From Entoloma clypeatum (Eukaryota > Basidiomycota > Agaricomycetes > Agaricales > Entolomataceae), in NCBI GenBank assembly GCA_963565915.1, contig OY751490.1, positions 1,054,001 through 1,118,000 of the forward strand: a DNA stretch of 64,000 bases, in the 5' to 3' direction. The number at the start of each line of letters is the position of its first letter. Within the stretch, counting starts at the first letter, position 1. A program made the position numbers and the translations under genes. The notes below the pieces were generated by a model. The model saw only the letters and a list, made by a program, of their open reading frames with translations. It ran no database searches and was not told where the DNA came from. Below, in pieces: positions 20,282-29,749 of the stretch.

Positions 20282-20740
20282 TCAATAATATATTGGGTAT
20301 ATCTCAGTGACCTGTGCATGGATTTGAATGACCCAGGGCTTGTTTCGAAGCCGGTCCACCAGGCATTGACCGGCACTATGACCGGCACCTATAATTTTGA
20401 TGGACCAGCACATTTTCTGACACATTCATCGGCACATCAGGCAGCACAAAAGTGCCGGTCAATAATATTGTAAGTATATCTCAGTGACCTGTGCATGGAT
20501 TTGGATGATCCAGGGCTTGTTTAGAAGCCATTCCACTGGGCATCAACCAGCACCATGACTGGTACCCACAATTTTGATCGACCCACACATTTTCTGACAC
20601 ATTCATCAGCACATCGGGCAACACACAAGTACCGGTCAATAATATATTGGGTACACCTCAGCAGCCTGTGCACCTGGAATTTTCATGGACCAGTACATTT
20701 GTCGACACACAAGTGCCCGCAAAGAAACAACCCACTGGTG
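20282..20740. repeat. Tandem repeat, unit ~178 bp, about 2.5 copies
   Basis: Units begin at about 20283, 20461 and 20637 with CAATAATAT, and each continues with CTCAG..CCTGTGCA. Units 1 and 2 also share CAGGGCTTGTTT, CACATTTTCTGACACATTCATC and a closing CCGGTCAATAATAT. The third copy is shortened. No coding signal. Confidence 0.7.
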
Positions 20741-20965
20741 AGGAGACACGGCGCAGGACAGCTCACAATTGGCAGATATTGCACAGTCAGTAATTGGTGG
20801 ATCTGTTGGTTCAATGTTGCATGATGCACGACACACACATCAAACCTGTCAACTACATGTAAACAAATCCCCAAAATATTGCACATCCTCCTCATCATCT
20901 CTCCACAGGAACAAGTAAACTTTTCTACTATATCAGTTAGATAGGGGAGAATGTTGTATCATCAA

Positions 20966-23900
20966 GTATGTATGGAAGTTATTCATATGATCAGAGGAGC
21001 AAAGACGGAACCTATGCAAGAGGAATCTGCAGAGCAGAAAGTGCCTCGTAAATATGACCCATATTTATCTGTCTTCGAGAAAAAGGCATCAGAAAGATTA
21101 CTGATTCGGAAACCATGGGATCACGCCATAGACTTAAAGCCCGATTTCGTCCCAAAGAAGGCGAAGGTTTACCCACTGTCACCGGAAGAAAGGAAAGAAG
21201 TATCTGAGTTCGTGAATGAGCAATTATGTAAAGGATATATCAGACCTACCAAATTGTCACAAACCTCGCCAGTGTTCTTTATACCCAAAAAGGATGGAAA
21301 GAAACGAATGGTACAGGATTACCAATATAAATAGCTGGACTGTTCGAAATAATTACCCGCTCCCGTTAATTCCAGAGTTGATCGATAAGTGAAAAGGTTC
21401 ACCAAGATGGATCTCAGATGGGGATACAACAATGTGCGCATCAAGAAGGGAGACGAGTGGAAAGTGGCATTTACGACCCCTGACGGAGCCTTTGAACCAA
21501 CAGTCATGTTTTTTGGATTGAATAATTCCCCGAGCACGTTCCAGACCATGATGAACGATATCTTTAGGGACTTGATCGACCAGGGATACATGGTTATTTA
21601 TATCGATGATATATTGGTGGCACAGAAGGAAAGGAAGGGCACGACGCCATAGTGGAAGAAGTCTTGAAAAGATTACGAGAGAACGATTTATTCTTGAAAC
21701 CAGAAAAATGTTTCTTTGGTAGAGACAAAATAGAGTTCTTGGGATTAATTATTGGGAAAGACAGAATCAGGATGGACCCTTCGAAAGTAGATGCCATCAA
21801 ACAATGGCTGACACCGACTAAGGTCAAGGAAGTACAATCATTCCTTGGACTTGCCAATTTCTATCGAAGATTCATCAAGGACTTCTCTAAAGTGGCCGGA
21901 CCATTACATAAGTTAACAAGGAAGGACATGGTATGGAAATGGAGTACGGAGCAGGAAGAAGCATTTAGAGAACTAAAGAAATTATTTATGGAAGCACCCA
22001 TATTAGTTTCCCCCGATCCGGATCGGAAATTAAGGGTAGAATCGGATGCATCGGACTTTGCCACAGGAGCAATCTTATCTATGGAATGTGAAGACGGTCA
22101 CTGGAGACCATGTGCGTTCTTGTCTAAGGGATTGAATGACGTTGAATGGAATTATGATGTCCATGATAAAGAAATGCTGGGTATTATCAGAGCGCTGGAA
22201 GCATGGAGACACCACCTTGAAGGAGCCAAACATGAGATTGAGATCTGGACCGATCACAAAAACCTGGAGTACTTCATGCAGGGTCGAAAGCTTAATCACA
22301 GACAAGCACGTTGGGCATTGTATCTAACATGTTTCAACTTTAAATTAATACACAAAGCAGGAACCTCAATGGGGAAGGCAGACGCTCTTTCAAGAAGAGT
22401 CAACCATAGAAAGGGGGTGGAAAATGACAATGAGGATGTAACACTATTGAAACCCGAATATTTCCACTTGTGTGCAATGGATCGGGGACATCTACTTATT
22501 GATGGAGAAGAAACTAAACTATTGAAACGCATCAGAGATGCAAAAGAGTTTGATGAGCAAGTGCTCAAAGCGGTGGAAGAACTAAAGAAAACAAACACGA
22601 AAACATTACGAGCGGAGGAATGGCATGAGGAGCAGGGTTTATGGTTGCACAGAGGAAAGGTTTACGTTCCAAAGGATCAGGAACTCAGGGTGGATTAAAT
22701 TACATCACGACAATCCAGTCGCTGGACATCCGGGTCAATGGAAAACCCTGGAATTAGTCACGCGTAATTATTGGTGGCCCGGAATCACAAACATGGTCAA
22801 AGCTTATGTCGAGGGCTGCAACAAATGCCAACAATCAAAAAATGTGCCTCAACCGCTAGCCGGTAAATTAAAAGCAAACATGGAACATGCTGGACCATGG
22901 AAACACGTCACTGCGGACTTTATTGTAGGACTCTCAGAAGCACAGGGATATAACGCCGTATTAGTGGTCGCTTGTAGATCTACAAAACAAGCACACTTTA
23001 TCAAAACATGTGACGAAGTCTCAGCCGAAGGATTAGCTAAGCTATATCGGGACGAAGTCTGGAAACTTCATGGATTACCGGAAACGCTGACATCAGAACA
23101 ATGACCGCAATTCGCGGCAACTTTTATGAAAGAATTGAACAAAATCCTGGGAATTACAACTAAATTATCAATGGCATACCATCCGCAAACAGACGGACAA
23201 ATGGAACGAATCAACCAGGAGTTGTAACAGTATCTAAGATCATTTATTTCCCATCAGCAAACAGATTGGCCTGAATGGATGGCAAGCGCGGAGTTCGCCT
23301 ATAATAATAAGATACACACAGCAACTCAGTTTTTGCCGTTCTATGTAAATTATGGATTCAACCCTAGGATGGGCATAGAACCTCGGAGGGCAGAAAAGTC
23401 GGAACCGGCAAAAGAATTTGCGGAGCGAATGAAGAAGATTCATGAGGAGGCAGAAGCGGCGCTTGTAAAAGCACGAGAAGAGATGGAACGGTATGCAAAT
23501 CTAAAACGGGGTGATGCACCAGTTTACAAAGTTGGCGACAAAGTTTGGTTATCAACTAAAGACCTGAAATTGAACCGACCTTAAAAGAAACTTGCCGAAC
23601 AATGGATTGGACCCTATATCATAACAAAAATCATTTCGTCACATGCTGTGGAACTTAAATTGCCAAAGTCATGGAAAATTCACCTGGTAATTAACGTATC
23701 GCGGGTTCGATTATTCAAGGAACCTGTATATAAGTCTCAAACGACGCGAGCGCCGAACCCCATTGTAATCAACAGAAAAGAAGAACATGAGGTGTCTAAA
23801 GTTATTGACTCAAGAATGAAGAGAGGGAAGTTGGAGTATCTGGTACAATGGGAGGGTCTGACTCAGGACCACAACACGTGGGAACCCGAGGATCACCTGG

Positions 23901-24058
23901 AACATGCCAAGGAAGCGGTGGAGGACTTCTTTAAATTAAACCCGAATGCACCCCGGCGCTTACGCGCAAACATCTTTGAAGGATTGAAATTCAAACCATA
24001 TGAGAATTTTACGGACACCCCGGAGGACATCATATCTCGCCTGGAAGTCGAGATCTAG
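20966..24058 (+). pseudogene. pol: Gypsy C pol, multiply broken
   Basis: RT begins near 21050 (FEKKASERLLIRKPWDHAI; VFFIPKKDGKKRMVQDY), shifts frame at about 21320-21390, and resumes with [18 protein letters not shown] and YIDDILV (about 21600); another shift occurs near 21645. RNase H (VESDASDFATGAIL) and the tether are open to 22698. The zinc finger (GHPGQWKT, CNKC) and integrase follow in another frame, with TGA at 23102, TAA at 23226 and TAA at 23582. The chromodomain (VSKVIDSRMKRGKLEYLVQWEG) and tail end at TAG 24056-24058. Confidence 0.85.
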
Positions 24059-24069
24059 AAAGGGGGTAA

Positions 24070-24400
24070 TGTTATGATCGTACTTTCACTTTTTACTTTA
24101 TCTTATCTTATCTCAATCTTATCTTATCTACATCATATCATACATGAGGACATCGTATCATTATTGCGCAGCATGACGCTGCCTCAATGCAGCCTCATGG
24201 TATTTACATATATAAGTAGGGTACTTTCACTTGTATTCAATAGCTTGTTCTCTTGAGATTTCCGCTGGGTCTCTTGGCAATACAGCACCCTTATCATCTT
24301 TCCACGTTTTTCCTCTAAGTTCAGAAGTTTGGGCTCGCAACGTCGTCAGACTTAGCATTGCCTCAACACCAACCCCCGGTCACAGATCTGCCACATGACA
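24070..24400 (+). repeat. 3' LTR of gypsy C (probable extent)
   Basis: Starts TGTTATGATCG right after the purine tract and probably ends CCACATGACA at 24400, giving TG..CA ends. TATATAAG near 24210 may be a TATA box. With no second copy the right boundary is inferred only from the TG..CA rule. Confidence 0.6.
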
Positions 24401-26984
24401 CCCCCTTGTTCAGTGGCAAACATATTTCTCCACAATAACCTTATCAATGTCCTCCGGGTTCGGAATCACTTGTAATTTGTCTCTTCTATAATCCTGTAAC
24501 CTTACTTTGAGAAGAAATATTGTGCTCATGTCGTCAGAGGCTTCCCGGTGAGGGGGAGTCGAAAATTCAGGGTATTTGAAACAATTGTCATGGTATCGTC
24601 ATGGTTATATTTCAGTCTCCGCAAGCAGTTGACGTGTCAGGCGTCCATGGTAACAATTTAGTACCCCTTACGCAATTCAAACGCCGCTTGGAAGTGTCAC
24701 TCTAATATCACTCCCAAAGCTCTTTTTTCATAGTTCGGTGTCCCCTGAACAAACGCATCCTGGGACCTGAGCTCAGGGATTTAAGGTCCCCTGATATTGC
24801 CAAAGAGGCTCCGTGAACTGAACCTTAAGTGGTCCAGAGGATCTGGATAGATCTAGCCATCACTGCCGTATTTACACCAGTTTTTCTCATGAAAAATCAC
24901 CAAATTGCCTCTCAAGCAGGCTCTCTTCAATTTCTCTGCTCAAAGAGTTGGGGATCCAGTACTATGATATAACGGATGACGTGTGCCAAATCATGGAGGT
25001 AGAAGTTGAATGTGGAAGGAGGTAGTCGAGATTTTCAAATACTGTTCAGGTTTCAAATACCTGGTCACTGATAGTATGTCCGAGTCGCGTGTCACTCACC
25101 TGATGCTGGGGTGACATCTGTGTGATTGATTGAGTGAAGGGTATGACCCACACCTGATCTTCCCACAAATTAAGGCAAATATGCCTTGTTGATCCAGTGC
25201 CTCAACAAGGCAAAACTGCCTTGAAAGCACCAAATCCCTGACACCAGCGTTAAATTGTTGCATAATTCTAAGTCCCTCACCACTGGTGTTTGTTTGTCAT
25301 CACCTATGTTTGGCAACCTCCCATCAATGTTGCTCCTCTCCATCAATGGCCAAGTTTGGGAATGCACCCTTCCCTGCCATCAATGGTGCTCAGTTATGTC
25401 CTCCCATGCCATCAAAGCACCTCCTGAACCCTTTCCTACTATCAATGTCTCTTGTGGACCTGACTTATCTGCCATTGAATGCCTCTCTCATGGACCCTCT
25501 TTGGCACATTCCCATGCCCCTCCCTCACATCAGAACCCTCTGTCCCTCCTCACCTCACCTCCCCTCCACCTTTCCCATGCCTCCTATGCCTCCAACTTCT
25601 TCTCCCCTCCCACCTGTGAGTATATATACACTATGGGTGGTATACATAGTCTTCCATAACCCCCTACAAACACATAACATCAACAGGGCCCTTCCCCTTA
25701 ATTGTCATGAAGTTCAGCTACTGATACCAATCCTTCTGCCTGGTATATGATGGGCTCTGCCTCACTACCACCAGTGTTCCTTCACTATCTGCCCTCATCT
25801 CAGTCATTCTGCAAACTTGTAGGCATCCCATTTTTCTGCATTGACAGGCCTATCTCAGGCTCTTCCAAGGATGCTCGGCATGTTCTCCATTTTGTGGTGG
25901 TGAGCTCATGTTTGGTACAAATTTGGATATTCAGGACACAATTTTGATTATTATGCTTCAATCGGCGTTGAAAAACAAGTAATCTTATGTTTTTGAGACA
26001 ATTGTTACATATCTGGCAATGTCACGCTAAGTCATGTGACATTGGAACAAAGTGGATGTCCCCTACCTTATAGGTTAGCTATATATTCCACCTAGATATC
26101 TCTATGAGGATAGAGAAAAATATTCACTGGTTGCCTTTCTGGAAAGCAGTTTGTGTGACTAGTACATTGCAACGGTTTTGTCCTTGATGCTCAAAAACCT
26201 ACAAATACCTCTCTTACTCCATCCATTCTTTCAAATAACACCAACCAACTATGTAGCAAGTATGTATAGGATGTGTAGACCATGTAGCAACCCAGTATCA
26301 TATAGTCCATCATGGCTATTATCTGTCCATTTCCCCAGTCAGTATGGTTCAAAATTGATTCTTATTTTGTTCAATAAAGGGCATTTAGGACATTAGATAT
26401 CAACTTCTCTTCATATTTTCACCACTGTTGTCACTAAAATATGCTTTGAAAACTGTTTCAACCTTGTCAAGACAGATAGAGACTGTTCTTGCAAGACTTT
26501 ATCCTCTCCTGCCTGTGGTTGTCTGTTGTTTATCATGTTGTGCAAAACTAATAGCATTACTGGGATGTCCAAAACAATATGTAAAAGGCTGTTTGCATCA
26601 ATTTGCTTGGATATACAGTGACTTAAAAAATTGATTCAATGTTTGACACTTTTTTAATATCTGTTGAATAACTTTGGATCTGATATGAATAATACCAGGG
26701 TGTTGGTATATGGAAGGAAGCACCTGATCCGGGCCATCCATCAAAAAAACATTTATGTAATTTTGATTAGTATCCATTGACATATGATCAGTTTAAAACA
26801 GGAACTCATTGAATCAATTATTTGAGGGGGTATCAGAATCTGATGCTCCACTGATTCTATAGCAACCAATGAGTGACAAATAGTTGCTATAGTGATGCTA
26901 CCTTTGATTGGACCTGGACTGAAGGTATTTAAGCAGTCAAAATGCCCCCAGGATGTTTTAAATTCAACACACACCCTATTTCCT
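24401..26984. other. 2.6 kb without a recognised gene
   Basis: No conserved domain is seen on either strand, and open frames are short. 25168-25217 is a compact set of inverted repeats (AAGGCAAATATGCCTT; TTGTTGATCC..CAACAA; AAGGCAAAACTGCCTT), possibly the core of a small MITE-like relic. CCATCAATG recurs several times in 25320-25450. A short minus-strand stretch at 24430-24530 has a weak coding look (PEDIDKVIVEKYVCH) that I cannot assign. Confidence 0.5.
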
Positions 26985-27756
26985 TTTTTTCAGAAGAAAA
27001 ACATCCTTTCTCTGGCCCTGGGGTGGGGGTCCCACCGGGGGAAAAAAAAAAGTTGCACACCCCCAAACTATGACGTAATACCTGCCAAAAATGGCAGTCC
27101 TACACAACGAGTGACTGAACCCTTTGCCCCACTCAAGCTTCGTGTCACTCCCTGCCACCCAACCGTCTTTCCCTCCTTGACCAGCCTCTGGATTGCCTCC
27201 ACCACCACCGTCATCTTGCCATTCTGAGTATTGGCATGTAGGCCCACGCCACAAGGGCTTTGTCAATTGCCTGCACCTGGTTCGGGGCAAGCGAGACCTG
27301 GTGGTCCACACTGACAAAGATGCCTGTCGGGGTGAGGTCGAGCACGAACCCGCATGTGAGTGCCAGGAGCCGTGGGTCGACAGAGATGTAGACAGACCAA
27401 CATCCGCCAGTCATCAGGGTGCCGCACGGGAGGAACGAGGTCCACGGGCTTGTGCTGGCACGGAATGAGATGGCGGGAATACCGGGAGGAGGAGCGGGGA
27501 ATGGGAGGGCACCACAGGGGAGGTGAGGGCAGGGGTGGTCTCGCTCGAGGAGCGGACGAGGGCAGAGAGGAGGGGAGAGGGCGCTGGCAGTGATTTCATA
27601 TATGGTTTCTTTTGTTTTCTGTCATTTCTTCTCGGAAAAACATATATGCGTGAGTACAACATACTATATTAGGAAGGAGGGGGTGGGGGTCCCTTGGGCT
27701 CGAAAAAAAAAAAGTTCGACCCCCGGTATATTTTTTCTGTTCCGCCACCCCCTTGG
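26985..27756. repeat. Pair of G-rich hairpin-like direct repeats with unassigned sequence between
   Basis: Two similar units lie about 650 bp apart at about 27017-27066 and 27675-27726: GGGTGGGGGTCCC, a short spacer, GAAAAAAAAAAAGTT, then ACCCCC, so GGGGGT can pair with ACCCCC around the A-tract. Both are preceded by GAAAAACAT. Between them a minus-strand frame (about 27414-27211, PRLLALTCGFVLDLTPTG) has some coding character, but I do not recognise it. Confidence 0.45.
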
Positions 27757-27923
27757 TAAAATTGATACTGTCTCGAGGACTTAGCTCCTCCTGTCGTGCT
27801 TCTGGCATAGCGAATGGGTTGTTGGCGAAGTCTTCAAAGAAGCATGACATCTTGACTCGTCTGGTAGTTGCTCTCTTTGCTCTGGGTGAACCTAACAAGA
27901 TTTAGCAACTTGTTATGCATAAC
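27757..27923 (-). mobile_element. Left remnant of antisense gypsy A3 (leader)
   Basis: The reverse complement matches the family A leader just after the LTR (TTGCTAAATCTTGTTAGG; the frame reads RAKRATTRRV). Similarity stops at 27757. Its LTR is on the far side of the KDZ element (48426-49069), so the KDZ transposon is inserted at the LTR/leader junction of this copy. Confidence 0.85.
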
Positions 27924-27931
27924 CAGGTAGT

Positions 27932-28006
27932 CAACCTACACTGTATTGTAATATACGGTCTAGCAAACGCATACACTGTATGGTAAATTACGGAAGCAGC
28001 GAATTC
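27932..28006 (+). repeat. Left terminal inverted repeat of the KDZ element
   Basis: 75 bp, CAACCTACACTG to GCGAATTC. It matches the reverse complement of 48344-48418 with two differences (GCAAACGC here, GCGAACAC there), both of G/A type. Confidence 0.95.
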
Positions 28007-28029
28007 GCTAGAGCACCAGCGAATTTGCC

Positions 28030-28390
28030 ACGGCGGGCGGCGACAGAATGAAATGTGGCCGGCGACAAGTCAATGCGGCCGGCAACAAACTCTATGCCCC
28101 CAGCGACAAACTCAATGCAGCCGGCGACAACGATCGGCCGACGACAGTCAAATGAAATGTGGCCGGCGACAACACATCAATCGACAGTCAAATGTTGGCC
28201 AGTGACGATGTCAATCCAGCCGGCGACAACAGGTCAATCCAGCCGGCGACCCTCAAATGAAACGTGGCCGGCGAAAAAACTCAATGGTCACCGGCGAAAG
28301 GAAGGACCGGCGAAAAGGTTGAAAAGGACCAGCGAAAGGTGGCCGGCGACAAAACTCAATGCGGCCCTCAATGCAGCCGACACCAGGATT
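28030..28390 (+). repeat. Left subterminal array of GGCCGGCGACAA..TCAATG units
   Basis: Roughly 15 degenerate units of about 20-25 bp built on CCGGCGACAAACTCAATGCAG, i.e. the reverse complement of the array at the right end. The inverted arrays extend the terminal repeats and may be transposase-binding sites (inference by analogy with subterminal repeats of hAT- and KDZ-like elements). Confidence 0.85.
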
Positions 28391-28391
28391 G

Positions 28392-28660
28392 CCGTTGTCA
28401 TCTTGACGGAGTAGTCCGTCGCGGCATGAGACATTGATCTTGCCTGGACATGTCGCCGGCACAAGACATGTCCTGAGACCGGCGACACGGCGAACACGTA
28501 CCGGCGAAATGATGGTCGGCGAAACGATGGTCACCGGCGAAAGGAAGGACCGGCGAAAAGGTTTACCGGCGAAAGGAAGGGCGGCGAAAGGAAGGATTGG
28601 CGAAAGAATGTCGGTGAAAGGATGTCGAAAGGATGTCGGCGAGGAATCAAGCCGGCGACA
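28392..28660 (-). repeat. Inverted copy of transposase intron 4 and start of exon 5
   Basis: The reverse complement aligns with 37410-37755. It includes the TTCGCC-rich intron, the acceptor-proximal GTCTCAG, and the exon sequence ACATGTCTTGTGCCGGC..CATGTCCAGGC..GATCAATGTCTCATGCCGCG. The exon part ends at about 28392. This shows a piece of the internal gene duplicated in opposite orientation next to the left end. Confidence 0.85.
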
Positions 28661-28728
28661 ACAGTCATCTGTTACAAACCAGGAGGTGTTTCATGTTATC
28701 CTATTTTACATTGCAACCCCTAATATAC

Positions 28729-29558
28729 CTATTCCCCATCGCCCAACCGCCCACCCGCACCCTCCCCATCTTGTTCCTGCATTGCCCCACGATCTATATT
28801 GATGATCCTGTCGGCGATATTGTCGCTGACCATCTCATCAACCATTCGCCGGGTGTCAGCCGCCTGGCGCTGGGAAGTGTCAAGGGTGTGGATCCTGTGT
28901 ACCTCTGCATGGTACAGACGGTGTGCAGCATCCTTGTAGCTGATGCCCAGCTGTGCCTGGAGGGCTTTGACCTCCGCATGAAGCGCGAGAAGTTCTCTAT
29001 GGCTCAAACCCTATAGAAAGCGGTGAGAGCGAAACACACAGGGGAGGGAAATGACATACTGGTACAGCGGGTGCTGGGACAGTACCCCGGTTGATGAGGC
29101 CTGAAGACAGGGCTTCCATAGAAAGGGGCTGAGGAGCAAGGAGGTCAGCTGGATGAATAAGACGCTGATCGGCAAAACATAGCAAAAGGCTGCTTGGCGA
29201 AAAGACCGGCGAACAAGACAAACAAGACCGGCGAACACTGCACGGCGAATAACCGGCGAAGAGCATCGGCGAATGACCGGCGACAACTTGTCGGCCAACA
29301 AATATCGGCGACGATGCTCATCCGCACACATGAGGTGGATGGAGTCAAGGAATGTGGTGGTGGGTGGTATGGGGAACAGCTCACCCCTCCTGCGGCGTGC
29401 TCCACATCAAGAGAGCGCCACATCTCTGCCATGTTCAGGGCCAGATCCGTGGCAGGGACAAGGAAATTTGGCACCAGATACTCGTGCCCATCCGGGGTGG
29501 TACCTATCGTATAGCCCGGCGGCACATCGCGATGGGGTTGGTTGGATGGGGCAGACAT
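28729..29558 (-). CDS. KDZ gene A: small conserved companion protein
   Basis: Minus strand, three exons. Exon 1 starts MSAPSNQPHRDVPPGY (ATG 29558) and ends HAAGG near 29383 at GTGAGC. Intron 1 (to about 29165) is packed with TTCGCCGG words. Exon 2 reads RLIHPADLLAPQPLSMEALSS..PAPAVP; intron 2 runs GTATGT to TTTCTATAG; exon 3 reads LSHRELLALHAEVKAL..YKDAAHRLY and ends at TAG 28729-28731. Proteins with GYTI..DGHEYLVP and HRELLALHAEVKALQ..ISYKDAAHRLY recur beside KDZ transposases in mushroom genomes as far as I recall; the function is unknown. Coiled-coil character in exon 3 suggests a protein-protein contact role (inference). The exact acceptor of intron 1 is uncertain. Confidence 0.65.
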
Positions 29559-29749
29559 GAGGAGTAGCAGAAAAGAAGGCGACTGGTGGGAATTAGGTTG
29601 CCGATCATCACAATGATCAGGGCGGAAGTAGTCACATGTTAGAAAAGTTTGTTTTTTTTTCGTTTATTCAACGGCGAGCGGCGATTACACGTGTTTCCAA
29701 CTCATCTACCTACCTACTACCAACACATTTCCACAACACCGCCCTCAAG

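Larger units (their letters stand above)
20966..24400 (+). mobile_element. Ty3/gypsy family C, 5'-truncated and decayed
   Basis: Only pol and the 3' LTR remain; there is no gag or 5' LTR. Pol has frameshifts and stops. A purine tract (GAAAGGGGG at about 24057-24066) precedes the 3' LTR. The sequence differs clearly from families A and B. Confidence 0.85.

Noticed and set aside
78..24420. CCCCCTTGTTCAGT shared by 78-91 and 24401-24414
   Set aside because: Only about 14 bases match and the flanks do not extend it; I could not link it to a target duplication of any element.
28030..28390. CRISPR-like look of regularly spaced repeats at the KDZ ends
   Set aside because: The units are degenerate with no unique spacers of constant length, the arrays are inverted copies at both ends of a transposon, and the organism is a eukaryote.
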